From assembly GCA_965248135.1 (NCBI GenBank), contig CBDFIN010000008.1:248001-312000 (forward strand): 64,000 nt of DNA. The letters run 5' to 3'. Positions 17,901-27,050 of the stretch are shown here, in pieces. The notes under the pieces were generated by a model, which searched no databases, was not told where the DNA came from, and saw only the letters and a list, made by a program, of their open reading frames with translations. How positions within the stretch are numbered: the first letter of the stretch is position 1; each line of letters starts with the position of its first letter. Both the position numbers and the translations under genes were made by a program. The DNA is from SZUA-100 sp965248135. GTDB lineage: Bacteria > Pseudomonadota > Alphaproteobacteria > Rhizobiales > Rhizobiaceae.

Positions 17901-18761
17901 GTGCGGGATTTTTCTGTCAATTATTCGGCGCTGGCCCTCAATACAGCAACGCTGGGTCACAATGTCGACGGCCACGGCGCGGGCTGGACGCCTCAACAGG
18001 TAATCGATGGCTGTGCCGAGCGCGGCTTTGGTGCGATAACATTCTGGCGCCGGGAATTGGACAACGACGCTATCAAAATTGGTGAGCAGGCAAGAGCAGC
18101 AGGACTGGAAGTTTGCGGACTTTGTCGAGCACCCTTTCTGGTGGGACCGCTTGCGCCTGCCTCAAATCAGGCCGTCATGGATGATTTCAAAGCCTCAATC
18201 GACATGGCTGCAGAACTGCAGGCTCAATGCCTGACGATTTGTGTCGGTGGCGTGATCGAGGGCAGCCACAGCATGCGGGCAAGTCTGGATCAGGTGCTTG
18301 CAATTCTCGAACAGGCCTTGCCGTATGCTGAGCGATGCGGAGTGGTGCTGGCGCTTGAGCCGCTCAATCCGGTCTATGGCGGTAACCGCTCCTGCCTTGT
18401 TACTGTTCGTGATGCGGTCGATCTGTGCCAGGCAATTGACCATCCGCTTCTAAAGATCGCCATTGATGTTTATCACGTGTGGTGGGATCTAAATCTTGGA
18501 CAGCAGTTGCATCGGTTGGCGGCTGAAAAAATCGCCGGATATCACCTTTGCGACTGGCTGGCTGACACCAGTGACATTTTGCTGGATCGCGGTATGATGG
18601 GTGACGGCGTGGCCGATCTTAAGCACATTCGTGAGGCGGTCGAGAGCGCCGGTTATCTTGGGTTTTGTGAGGTCGAGGTGTTTTCGGCGCAAAATTGGTG
18701 GAAGAAACCACCGGAAATTGTTCTTGATACCTGTGTCGAGAGATTTCGCACGGTCTGTTGA
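17901..18761 (+). CDS. Sugar phosphate isomerase/epimerase, xylose isomerase-like TIM barrel
   Basis: 286 residues from a GTG start, 3 bp behind the DUF993 gene. The AP-endonuclease-2/xylose-isomerase fold is indicated by LALEPLNP, IAIDVYHVWWD, YHLCDWL and FCEVEVF. These carry the usual metal ligands Glu, Asp, His and Glu. The family interconverts ketoses or inosose derivatives. It is the last gene of the CoA-transferase/SDR/DUF993 unit. Substrate unassigned. Confidence 0.84.
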   Translation: MRDFSVNYSALALNTATLGHNVDGHGAGWTPQQVIDGCAERGFGAITFWRRELDNDAIKIGEQARAAGLEVCGLCRAPFLVGPLAPASNQAVMDDFKASIDMAAELQAQCLTICVGGVIEGSHSMRASLDQVLAILEQALPYAERCGVVLALEPLNPVYGGNRSCLVTVRDAVDLCQAIDHPLLKIAIDVYHVWWDLNLGQQLHRLAAEKIAGYHLCDWLADTSDILLDRGMMGDGVADLKHIREAVESAGYLGFCEVEVFSAQNWWKKPPEIVLDTCVERFRTVC

Positions 18762-18905
18762 TGGTGAATAGGTATGACTTGTGCGGACGTTAAACAAATT
18801 TACATGATCCAAATCCGGTAAAGTATACTTTGTTTTCGCGGGAAACTGAGATACAAACGATTTTCTATGCGCCCGCCAAAGCGGCTCAAAACAAAAAACC
18901 CGCTC

Positions 18906-19817
18906 TTATCCACCGAGAAACAGCCGCCCTACGTCAGGGTCGGCCAGAAGTTCATTGCCAGGACCCGCCTTGGCCAGTTGACCTGAAACCAGCACATAGC
19001 CGATATCAGCGAATTCAAGCCCCTTCTTGGCATTTTGCTCAACCATGATAATGGTTTTGCCTTCGACGTTTTGCAAATCATCCAATATCTCGAACACCAT
19101 GTCGATAAAGCGCGGTTCCAGGCCGATAGAAGGTTCATCGACCAGCAATACCTCCGGGTTCATCACCAGGGCGCGTGAAATTTCAAGCAACCGCCTTTCC
19201 CCACCGGATAAAACCCTGGCCGGTTGCCTGCGCCTCGCGGCAAGCCTGCCATATTTTTCAAACACCTTTTCAGCCGCTTGTTTGGCCTCATCGGGCCGGT
19301 CTTTCAAATAGCCGCCCATCCACAGGTTTTCTTCGACCGTCATGTTGGGGAAAACAGAATTATCCTGCAGGATGTAGGCGATGCCGGCGTTTTTTAGCTT
19401 TTCATTCGGTTTATCGCGGGTGACTTCCTTGCCGTCGACAACTATGTTGCCGGAAAATATGTTGGTGAAGCCGAAGATCGAATGCAGCACGGTGGATTTT
19501 CCTGCGCCATTCGGCCCGATCAGGCACAGCGAGCGGCCCTTGGCGACCGAGAGATTGAAATCATGCAGGATTTCCATCTTGCCATAGCCGGCCCGCAAGG
19601 CCTCAATGGATACGAACGGCTCGCCGCCCGCCAAGGCCTCAAGCGCTGCTGCATCGGGCACACCATCGGACATTTTTTCAACTTCGCGGTTCACCGCTTC
19701 GACCGAGATAATGGTGTCTACGTCACCACCGCCATAGCCCTTGACCTTTTCGTTTGCCCTGTTTGCCTCGCTTTTCCCATTGCCTGGTGTTGGCGGTTTA
19801 TTACTGTCCCCGGCCAT
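18906..19817 (-). CDS. livF: Branched-chain amino-acid ABC transporter ATP-binding protein, LivF-type
   Basis: 303 residues. Walker A GPNGAGKS, signature LSGGERR and Walker B VLLVDEPS are present, in the arrangement of LivF. The protein has an unusual N-terminal extension of about 65 residues (MAGDSNKPPTPGNGK... up to EPFVSIEALRAGYGK), rich in Lys, Asn and Gly, absent from the standard ~235-residue LivF. The ATG overlaps the stop of livG by one base, so the long start is supported by coupling. It energises import together with LivG, LivH and LivM encoded upstream. Confidence 0.88.
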   Translation of the reverse strand: MAGDSNKPPTPGNGKSEANRANEKVKGYGGGDVDTIISVEAVNREVEKMSDGVPDAAALEALAGGEPFVSIEALRAGYGKMEILHDFNLSVAKGRSLCLIGPNGAGKSTVLHSIFGFTNIFSGNIVVDGKEVTRDKPNEKLKNAGIAYILQDNSVFPNMTVEENLWMGGYLKDRPDEAKQAAEKVFEKYGRLAARRRQPARVLSGGERRLLEISRALVMNPEVLLVDEPSIGLEPRFIDMVFEILDDLQNVEGKTIIMVEQNAKKGLEFADIGYVLVSGQLAKAGPGNELLADPDVGRLFLGG

Positions 19818-20563
19818 CAGTGCGCTCCCAGATAGGCGTCAATAACGCGCTGGTCGGTCTGGATATCATGAGGTGCGCCTTCGGCCAGCAACTGGCCGTG
19901 GGCCAGACAGTAAATATGGCTGGCAAGGTTCATGATCACCCGCATATTGTGCTCAATGACAAACAAGGTAATGCCGAATTCTTCATTGGCGCGATGCAAC
20001 CGGTCGATCAACCCGTTGATCAGCGTCGGATTAATACCCGCCGTCGGTTCGTCAAGCATCAGCACCGAAGGATCATTCATCAGCGCCATGGCGAATTCCA
20101 GCAATTTTTGCTGGCCAAACGACAAATCGCCGGCTTTCAAAAACCGTTTTTCATGCAGCCCGACAAATTCCAGCAGCTGCCCGGCCTTTTCATGTTCTTC
20201 CCGCGGATTACGGGCAAACATGTCAAAATAGGTGTGTTTGCGGTGCGGTATCGAAATCAACATGTTGTCGACGCAGTTCATGGCACCATAAATCCGCGTC
20301 TGCTGGAAGGTACGCACCAGGCCCAGCCGGGCGATCGACTGCACGCGTAATTTCGATATCGGCTTGCTCTCGAAATAGATTTCCCCAGCATCAATGGGGT
20401 GGTAACCGACAATTGAATTGAACAATGTGGTTTTTCCCGAACCATTTGGTCCGATCAGTCCGGTTATCGCCCCCTTTTCCACCTTAAGGCTGATATCCTT
20501 GTTGGCAACGACACCGCCGAAACTTTTACTGACCGATTGAACGTCAATGACGGCGTTGCTCAT
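19817..20563 (-). CDS. livG: Branched-chain amino-acid ABC transporter ATP-binding protein, LivG-type
   Basis: 248 residues from MSNAVIDVQSVSKSFGG; the start overlaps the stop of livM (ATGA). Walker A GPNGSGKT, signature LSFGQQK and Walker B VLMLDEPT are visible. The C-terminal IYCLAHGQLLAEG and AYLG ending is typical of LivG. It forms the nucleotide-binding dimer with LivF. Genes are arranged substrate-binding protein, livH, livM, livG, livF in order of transcription. Confidence 0.9.
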   Translation of the reverse strand: MSNAVIDVQSVSKSFGGVVANKDISLKVEKGAITGLIGPNGSGKTTLFNSIVGYHPIDAGEIYFESKPISKLRVQSIARLGLVRTFQQTRIYGAMNCVDNMLISIPHRKHTYFDMFARNPREEHEKAGQLLEFVGLHEKRFLKAGDLSFGQQKLLEFAMALMNDPSVLMLDEPTAGINPTLINGLIDRLHRANEEFGITLFVIEHNMRVIMNLASHIYCLAHGQLLAEGAPHDIQTDQRVIDAYLGAH

Positions 20564-21597
20564 TGGGCCGCCTCCGTTGAGGATTTGGTCTCGTCGATGG
20601 CAATACCGAACCATTCAGGCCGGGTTCGCATCATCCAACCCATGACACCCTCGCGGAAATAGACAACCGTGACCACAATGAGGACACCCAGCGCCACCCA
20701 TTGGGTGCCAAGCATATAGTTCCATGTGACGTCCTTGAACAACTGAAAAATCAGCGCGCCAACAACCGGGCCCCACAGCGTGCCCTTGCCGCCAAGCAAC
20801 ACACAAACCACCATAAAGAGGCCAAAATTGATCGTCTGGAAGGCCGTCTCGGTCGGCTCGATCTGGATCGACATATGGCCAAACAGCGCGCCGCAAATGC
20901 CGATAAAGAAAGCCGCAATGGCCCAGGCGGTCAATTTGTATCGCATGGTATGCAACCCCATGCCTTCGGCCTTTCCTTCATCATCGCGTATGGCGTTGAG
21001 AGCGTGGCCAAAGCGGGTGGAATATAACCAGCCCAAAGTCACGAGAGTGACAGCAGCAAGGCCAAAAAACACGTAATAAAACAAAAACTTGGAGGTGTAG
21101 ATATCGCCGGGATAGACCGGAAGGGTGATGCCCTGACCGCCGCCAACCCATTCCCAGTTGGAAATCAATTCGCCCCCGGCAATGGCAACGCCCAGCGTAC
21201 CAATAGCAAAATAAGGGCCGCGCAGGCCAAACAAAATAATACCAAGCACAACTGCAAAGCCGGCGCACACAATGCCACCAAGAACCGAGCCAAGGCCCAG
21301 ACCGGTGAGATATTGGCTGATGGTAAATTCAAAGATACCGCCGCCACTGGCAGCGGTATATTGACCGACGTCATAAACCATACCAATCTGGGTGACGGCA
21401 GCCACATACATGCCGATACCAAAAAATGTGATATTGCCGAGCGAATTGTAGCCCATTTGACCGCCGGTCATGTCCCAGGTCAAAGACAGGGTAACCATCA
21501 CCCAAAATACCGAAAATGTGTTGGTCTGATTGGGAAATACGTGCGGTGCCAAAACTCCAATGCCCAGCAGGATCGCGTAAACGACATACTTTTTCAT
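20560..21597 (-). CDS. livM: Branched-chain amino-acid ABC transporter permease, LivM-type
   Basis: 345 residues from MKKYVVYAILLGIGVLAP. It is strongly hydrophobic with about eight membrane spans. The cytoplasmic loop GRALNAIRDDE-like sequence (FGHALNAIRDDEGKAEGMG) is the LivM EAA-type coupling region. A conserved GGKGTLWGPVVGA follows. It forms the membrane channel with LivH. The stop overlaps the start of livG. Confidence 0.9.
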   Translation of the reverse strand: MKKYVVYAILLGIGVLAPHVFPNQTNTFSVFWVMVTLSLTWDMTGGQMGYNSLGNITFFGIGMYVAAVTQIGMVYDVGQYTAASGGGIFEFTISQYLTGLGLGSVLGGIVCAGFAVVLGIILFGLRGPYFAIGTLGVAIAGGELISNWEWVGGGQGITLPVYPGDIYTSKFLFYYVFFGLAAVTLVTLGWLYSTRFGHALNAIRDDEGKAEGMGLHTMRYKLTAWAIAAFFIGICGALFGHMSIQIEPTETAFQTINFGLFMVVCVLLGGKGTLWGPVVGALIFQLFKDVTWNYMLGTQWVALGVLIVVTVVYFREGVMGWMMRTRPEWFGIAIDETKSSTEAAQ

Positions 21598-21610
21598 TTC
21601 GCCCCCTCCC

Positions 21611-22522
21611 CTACTCGACGACTTGGCGGTTTTTCCGCTGTTGCCATATGCGGAAAACCAGCACACCGATTAACAAGAGCACGGCAATCGCCTGTTGATA
21701 GCCGACGCCCAAAATGTGGCCTCCATATTGTTCGAGCACACCGATCCCCAGACCGGCGGCAATAACACCGGGCAGATTGCCAAAACCGGCAGCAGTGACG
21801 ATGACAAACGAGCGGATCGAATAGGTGATGCCGTAAAACGGCTGAATCAGCCAGATCATCACAATCAGCGCACCGGCGGCGCCGCAGATGGCCGCATTGA
21901 GACTGAAAGTGAAAGCATAGACCTTCTCGGTATCGATACCCATGACGCGGGCCGCACGGGCGTTTTGCGAGGTCGCTCTGATGGCCTGTCCCATGCGGCT
22001 TTTCTTCATGAACAATATAACCGCGCCCGCCAGCCCAAGCGCGCAGACAAAGCCGATCAATTTGGCGATCGGCACATCCACAAAACCGTCAAACAGGAAT
22101 ATTGTCTCGTAGTCGAGGTACACCGTTTGCGTGTCTGAGGTAAACAGAATATTGAGCAGTTGGGCAATGACGATGGCGATGCCAAATGTCGCCAGCAGCG
22201 ACGTGAACATGTCGAGCTCAATAACATATTTGATCACCAGCTTGTAAATCAACCAGCCGATACCCCAAAGAAGGACAAAAGCTATCGGAATGCCGATGAG
22301 CGGGTGGACACCATGGCCGACCGCAAACCAGGAAGCGTAGCCGCCGACCATAACAAACTCGCCCTGCGCCAGGTTCTTGACGTTCATGACGCCCCAGACC
22401 AGCGCCAGCCCATAGGCCGCCAGCGCAAATACGCCGCCAATCAGCAATCCATCGATGATTATTTTGGCATTGATCACCGGTATCTGCACCAGCAGATCGA
22501 AATTGGCAATAATCTGTTCCAT
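21611..22522 (-). CDS. livH: Branched-chain amino-acid ABC transporter permease, LivH-type
   Basis: 303 residues with roughly eight transmembrane segments. LivH hallmarks are GGVFALAAYGLALVWGVMN near the N-terminus, the coupling loop MGQAIRATSQNARAARVMG, and the later FGNLPGVIAAGLGIGVLE. It starts 113 bp downstream of the hairpin that follows the substrate-binding protein gene. It is the inner-membrane partner of LivM. Confidence 0.9.
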   Translation of the reverse strand: MEQIIANFDLLVQIPVINAKIIIDGLLIGGVFALAAYGLALVWGVMNVKNLAQGEFVMVGGYASWFAVGHGVHPLIGIPIAFVLLWGIGWLIYKLVIKYVIELDMFTSLLATFGIAIVIAQLLNILFTSDTQTVYLDYETIFLFDGFVDVPIAKLIGFVCALGLAGAVILFMKKSRMGQAIRATSQNARAARVMGIDTEKVYAFTFSLNAAICGAAGALIVMIWLIQPFYGITYSIRSFVIVTAAGFGNLPGVIAAGLGIGVLEQYGGHILGVGYQQAIAVLLLIGVLVFRIWQQRKNRQVVE

Positions 22523-22634
22523 CTATTCTGGTGATTCCCCGTCGCCAGTTCCCATCACCGTGGGAATGCGCCTTATCAATGGTATTGCGCCAAGTCGGCG
22601 ACAGTTTTTACAGGTGCGACCATGTCGTTATTGA

Positions 22635-22663
22635 AAAGCCGGGCCGAATGACAGCCCGGCTTT
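22635..22663 (-). terminator. Hairpin between substrate-binding protein gene and livH
   Basis: AAAGCCGGGC and GCCCGGCTTT form a perfect 10-bp stem with a 9-nt loop just after the binding-protein stop. The run of T is short, so partial termination or 3'-end protection is more likely than full termination. That would give more binding protein than permease, as is usual in such operons. Confidence 0.75.
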
Positions 22664-22674
22664 AACTAAAGCGA

Positions 22675-23910
22675 CTATTGGCTCATACGCGGCCAATCCA
22701 GCTTGTGGGAAGCAAATGCCGATGGTGCAACCACCACATATTTGCCATCCTGGATCTGGCGCAGTACCATGGGTTTGGCAATGTTATTGCCAGCTTCTGA
22801 GAACTTGATGCCGCCATAAAAGGTCTGCAGATCGGTCGCAGCAAGCGCATCACGCACTTTTTCCTTGTCCAGCGAGCCGGCGCGCTCCATTGCATCTTTG
22901 TAGACATAAACCGCAGCGGTCGCCTGGGCAGTCTGATACGGCACTTTCTTGCTGGCGTAATCTGGAAATGCCGCCTTGAACTCGGTGTTAAAATTGGCAG
23001 CCGTGCCAAACATCGGGTCCTCGTAGGACAATGTTTCAGCCCACTGGGTTGAACAGAGAAATCCATTGGCAGTGTCGCCGAATTTGCCTGTGACATCAGC
23101 CGCTTCACAATGCGTAATGGCGATCATCGGCACATCGATTTTCATCTCACCGACCTGACGGGTAAGTGTTGCGGCGCCCTTTGAGTGACCGGAAACTATC
23201 AGCACATCGGGTTTCAGCGCTTTAACCTTGGTCAGCGTTGTCGACATATCCGATAGATCGCGCGGCAACTTGTCGTCGATGACAATTTTCATATTGTATT
23301 TCTTTTCGGCGTCATCCTTCACACCGGCACGAATATCCAGTGAGAACGGATCGTTTTCCACGGCGATCGCCACTTTCACTTCAGATGGATCCTTGCCGTT
23401 TTTCTTGGCAACTTCCGCAGCAAGATCAATGGCTGAGGCAAGATATTGCTCCGAGGTCGACAGTACTGCAAACAGGTATTTGTAGCCCTTGTTGAACAGC
23501 GAGCGCGACGCGCCCTCGGCTTCCACCATCGGCACCTTGTATTTTTCCATCACCGGGGCAATCGCCTTGGTCAGACCGGAAGAATATGGCCCAAGCATAA
23601 ATTTAATGCCGTCCTGTGACACCAGCCGTTCGGCCAGTTGGGCGCCACGGGCCGGTGTTGATTCGTCATCATAATATTTAATCTGCAGCTTGAAGGATTT
23701 CTCGCCAACCTTGACGCCGCCGGCATCATTGATCTTTTTGACCGCGAATTCATAGCCGTTTTTGGCGTGGTGGCCATTGGTCGAATATTTGCCGGTCAGC
23801 GATATGGCCGAACCAAGCGTAATCATGTCTTCTGCTTTAAGCGCTGTAGGCGCGGCAACCATGGCCGCCACCAGGGCAACCGAGGTTAACATTCTATGTG
23901 TATCAAACAT
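22675..23910 (-). CDS. Amino-acid ABC transporter substrate-binding protein (LivK-type)
   Basis: 411 residues. A signal peptide covers about residues 1-26 (ATALKA-like end, PTALKAED). The mature part is a periplasmic-binding fold type I: ITLGSAISLTGKYSTNGHHA, then YYDDESTPARGAQLAERL and FMLGPYSSGLTKAIAP. GGGAGGAATT-like Shine-Dalgarno sequence precedes the ATG. It delivers the ligand to LivHMGF encoded downstream. The ligand could be a branched-chain amino acid, an amide or another small carboxylate; sequence does not decide. Confidence 0.88.
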   Translation of the reverse strand: MFDTHRMLTSVALVAAMVAAPTALKAEDMITLGSAISLTGKYSTNGHHAKNGYEFAVKKINDAGGVKVGEKSFKLQIKYYDDESTPARGAQLAERLVSQDGIKFMLGPYSSGLTKAIAPVMEKYKVPMVEAEGASRSLFNKGYKYLFAVLSTSEQYLASAIDLAAEVAKKNGKDPSEVKVAIAVENDPFSLDIRAGVKDDAEKKYNMKIVIDDKLPRDLSDMSTTLTKVKALKPDVLIVSGHSKGAATLTRQVGEMKIDVPMIAITHCEAADVTGKFGDTANGFLCSTQWAETLSYEDPMFGTAANFNTEFKAAFPDYASKKVPYQTAQATAAVYVYKDAMERAGSLDKEKVRDALAATDLQTFYGGIKFSEAGNNIAKPMVLRQIQDGKYVVVAPSAFASHKLDWPRMSQ

Positions 23911-24220
23911 CTACAAATTCCTCCCAAGAATTCTGCTTCGATCAGATTATATTTGTCCGGCAATGCGTGACATCCAATTGAGCCACCAAACCAGCCAAAC
24001 TTCATTTGAGGCACAATTGGACAAGCCAAATCACCGAATGTCAAGCGCATGTTGTTCGACTCGATAATTTTTGATATGTCTCGCCATCAAATAGGTGTAT
24101 TGGACATTCAGCCAATTCCAACAGCGCAGCATTTACCTTTACAAACCTTTGTTGTCGCCTCATTCGGGGATTATCAGGTCCGACTTTGGATCGCTATCCC
24201 TGCCCCCAACATGGATTTTC
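23911..24220. other. Divergent intergenic region, livK-type gene / MFS gene
   Basis: A 310-bp spacer that must hold promoters for both divergent genes. Apart from the Shine-Dalgarno sequence of the binding-protein gene (TTGGGAGGAATT on the minus strand) no confident operator, riboswitch or small gene is seen. Confidence 0.5.
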
Positions 24221-25432
24221 ATGAAAGACCGGTTCATCGACGGCCATAAATCGGCCCCGCCTCATTATCTGACCATCGTGCTGATGGCCGCTACGGCGGC
24301 GATGACGATGAATATATTCCTTCCTTCGCTGACTGCTATTTCGGAAGAATTCAATACTTCTTACGCCACCGCCCAACTGGTGCTTTCAGGATATCTCGGT
24401 GTCACGGCGATCATTCAATTGCTTATCGGCCCGCTTTCCGACCGCTTCGGTCGCCGGCCAGTCATATTGGTATCCTACATATTTTTCCTTGGCGGGTCGG
24501 TGATCTGCGTGTTTTCCTGGTCGATTGAAGTATTGTTGTTTGGTCGTCTGGTTCAGGCGGCGTCGGTCACCACAATGGCGCTAAGCCGTGCCATTATTCG
24601 CGATTTATTTGCGCGCTCCAAGGCGGCCAGTATGATAGGATATGTGACCATGGCAATGGCCATTGGACCGATGTTAGCACCGGTTATCGGTGGTCTGCTG
24701 CAGGAATATTATTCGTGGCGGGCAAGCTTTGTGCTGCTGACCATCCTGGCGCTGGCAATGCTGATCTTATGCTGGTTCGATCTTGGAGAAACCAACAAGA
24801 ACAAGTCTACCAGCCTGGCGGCGCAATTCCGCAACTATACGATCCTCATCCGGCAGCGAACACTGTGGATCTATATTATCATCTCGACAGCGGGCGCAGG
24901 CGTGTTTTTCTCCTTCATCGGCGGCGCTGACTATGTCGGGCGGCACTTTCTCGGCCTCACACCCACAACGGTTGGCGCATATTTCGTCTTTGTCAGTCTC
25001 GGCTATATCACCGGAAATTATCTTGCCGGTCGTTTTACCGAGCGGGTTGGGTTGGAAAACATGATGATGGTTGGCACCTCGGCCACGGTGGCAGGGGTTT
25101 TGCTGTCGATTGGATTGTTTGCTGGCGGATTTATCCATGCAGCATCTTTGTTCCTGCCGATGTTGCTGGTCGGAACAGGCAACGGCATGTCATTACCGAG
25201 TGCCAATGCAGGCGCGGTTAGTGTCCGGCCCGATCTGGCCGGCTCCGCCTCGGGGCTGGCCGGCTGTCTGCAGGTCGGTGGCGGTGCGGCGCTGTCGTTC
25301 ATTGCTGCAAATCTGCTCGGCCCCGAAACCGGCGTCATGCCGCTGCTTGCCGTCATGCTCGGTGCTGCATTGGTTAGCGTGATTGCCTCCTGGCTGATAT
25401 TCATTGGCCCACGCCAGTCCGATCACGAATAA
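24221..25432 (+). CDS. MFS transporter, Bcr/CflA drug-exporter type
   Basis: 403 residues from MKDRFIDGHKSAPPHYLTIV; the longer upstream frame lacks a membrane-protein character. There are twelve predicted transmembrane segments. Motif A of the major facilitator superfamily is GPLSDRFGRRPV between helices 2 and 3. The Bcr/CflA subfamily signature is suggested by FLPSLTAISEEFNTSYATAQ and the first-helix region. It is a likely proton-driven exporter in the inner membrane. Substrate unknown. No clear Shine-Dalgarno sequence precedes the chosen ATG. Confidence 0.85.
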   Translation: MKDRFIDGHKSAPPHYLTIVLMAATAAMTMNIFLPSLTAISEEFNTSYATAQLVLSGYLGVTAIIQLLIGPLSDRFGRRPVILVSYIFFLGGSVICVFSWSIEVLLFGRLVQAASVTTMALSRAIIRDLFARSKAASMIGYVTMAMAIGPMLAPVIGGLLQEYYSWRASFVLLTILALAMLILCWFDLGETNKNKSTSLAAQFRNYTILIRQRTLWIYIIISTAGAGVFFSFIGGADYVGRHFLGLTPTTVGAYFVFVSLGYITGNYLAGRFTERVGLENMMMVGTSATVAGVLLSIGLFAGGFIHAASLFLPMLLVGTGNGMSLPSANAGAVSVRPDLAGSASGLAGCLQVGGGAALSFIAANLLGPETGVMPLLAVMLGAALVSVIASWLIFIGPRQSDHE

Positions 25433-25477
25433 GATGACAGGCTTGCCGGGCGTCTAATGCCGCGCTAGACAATTGCC

Positions 25478-26362
25478 ATGAAAACCATCCCAAGCCACGC
25501 CGTCATCGCGCCAGACCCGAAAGACGCATCGCTTTCAGCACCCGTCGTGGGTATTGATCATAATCGCCAGGAAACCACGCTCCGTGTCATCAACGAAAAA
25601 CCGCTGACCCTGTTTATCAACAGCCAGGAAGTGGTCACCATGATGACTATCGGTGATCACCCCGAATATCTCGCGGTCGGCTATCTGATCAACCAGAACA
25701 TGCTGCAGGATGCTGCAGATATCACCGGCATTGATTATGATGAAGATCTTGGCGTGATTGTCGTGCGCACCAAACAGCAAACCGACTTTGAGGAAAAAAT
25801 GAAAAAGAAAGTGCGCACCTCCGGTTGTGCACAAGGAACAATTTTTGGAGATGTGATCGATGCTTTTGATGAGGTGCAGTTGAACTCCTCTGCCGTTTTA
25901 AAAACCTCCTGGCTTTATGCGCTGACCAAGAAAATCAACACCATGCCCAGTCTCTATCTCGAGGTCGGCGCTATCCATGGCTGCGTTTTATGTAAACAGC
26001 ATGAGCCGCTCGCCTATATGGAGGATGTCGGGCGTCATAACGCGGTGGACAAGGTGGCCGGATGGATGGCAATGGATGATATTGCTGCTGACGACAAGAT
26101 TTTCTATACCACCGGGCGGATGACCTCTGAAATGGTGATCAAAACGGTGATGATGGGCATTCCAATCCTGGTTTCCCGCTCTGGCTTTACCGCCTGGGGG
26201 GTCGAATTGGCGCGCCAGGCAGGGCTGACACTGATTGGCCGTGCTCGCGGCAAACGTTTTGTTGCCGTCTCCGGTGCCGAACGCATTGTATTTGACGCTG
26301 ATCACAGCAACCTTGCGGACGAACCGCCGCGTCACCACCGAAAGGCGGCCGGGCATGAGTGA
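25478..26362 (+). CDS. fdhD: Formate dehydrogenase accessory sulfurtransferase FdhD, variant
   Basis: 294 residues. FdhD transfers sulfur to the molybdenum cofactor of formate dehydrogenases. Family marks are AVGYLINQNM, the C-terminal MEDVGRHNAVDKV and FYTTGRMTSEMV. The flexible-loop motif that is CGxCG in most FdhD proteins reads SGCAQGT here (Cys117 only, position +3 is Gly). An additional CVLC pair occurs at 169-172. The start of mobA overlaps its 3' end by 8 bp, so it heads a molybdenum-cofactor operon with mobA, mobB and moeA. Confidence 0.88.
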   Translation: MKTIPSHAVIAPDPKDASLSAPVVGIDHNRQETTLRVINEKPLTLFINSQEVVTMMTIGDHPEYLAVGYLINQNMLQDAADITGIDYDEDLGVIVVRTKQQTDFEEKMKKKVRTSGCAQGTIFGDVIDAFDEVQLNSSAVLKTSWLYALTKKINTMPSLYLEVGAIHGCVLCKQHEPLAYMEDVGRHNAVDKVAGWMAMDDIAADDKIFYTTGRMTSEMVIKTVMMGIPILVSRSGFTAWGVELARQAGLTLIGRARGKRFVAVSGAERIVFDADHSNLADEPPRHHRKAAGHE

Positions 26363-27050
26363 TACTGGTGTCGATCAGGACGAATGGTCAAGCAACCCTT
26401 TGCGCAACCGTGATTTTGTCGCCGGCGTGGTGTTGGCCGGTGGACTGTCGCGACGCATGGGCGGCACCGATAAATGTCTGATGCAGCTTGCCGGCAAGGA
26501 GATGATTGCCCATGCGGTTGAGCGCCTGGAGCAGCAAACATCGAAAGTAGTGATTAATTCCAACAGTGACGCCACCGGATTTGAGCCACTTGGCCTGCCC
26601 ATCGCACCGGACCTGATAACCGGTCACATCGGCCCGCTTGCGGGCGTTTTGACCGGTATGCGTTGGGCCAGGGAAAACGCACCAAAGGCGCGCTGGATCG
26701 TGACAGCACCCGCCGACACGCCTTTTTTGCCGGACGATCTGGTCAACCGGCTAATTGCCGCGGCCGGGCACAATTTTAAAACCATTGCGCTTGCCTGCTC
26801 AGGCGGGCGCGTTCACCCGGTTGTCGGCATATGGCCGGTCGATCTGGCGGATGATCTGGAAGAATTTCTGATCACTAAAGAAAATCGCAAGGTACTGGCG
26901 TTTGTCGAACGGCACACCCTTGCGCGGGTCGAATTTCGCGGCACCATGATAGACGATATCGAAATCGATCCTTTTTATAATGTCAACTCGCCGGAAGATC
27001 TTGCTGTGGCGGAAGCAGTGTTGGCGGAATTGGCGGAGAACACCGAATGA
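26355..27050 (+). CDS. mobA: Molybdenum cofactor guanylyltransferase MobA
   Basis: 231 residues from MSDTGVDQDEWSS. The nucleotidyltransferase signature GGLSRRMGGTDKCL lies at about 35-48, followed by GPLAGVLTGM and the metal-binding TAPADTPFLP. It attaches GMP to molybdopterin to form the guanine dinucleotide cofactor used by DMSO-reductase-family enzymes such as formate dehydrogenase. The start overlaps fdhD by 8 bp and the stop overlaps mobB by 4 bp. The ~30 residues before the signature are longer than in E. coli MobA. Confidence 0.92.
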   Translation: MSDTGVDQDEWSSNPLRNRDFVAGVVLAGGLSRRMGGTDKCLMQLAGKEMIAHAVERLEQQTSKVVINSNSDATGFEPLGLPIAPDLITGHIGPLAGVLTGMRWARENAPKARWIVTAPADTPFLPDDLVNRLIAAAGHNFKTIALACSGGRVHPVVGIWPVDLADDLEEFLITKENRKVLAFVERHTLARVEFRGTMIDDIEIDPFYNVNSPEDLAVAEAVLAELAENTE

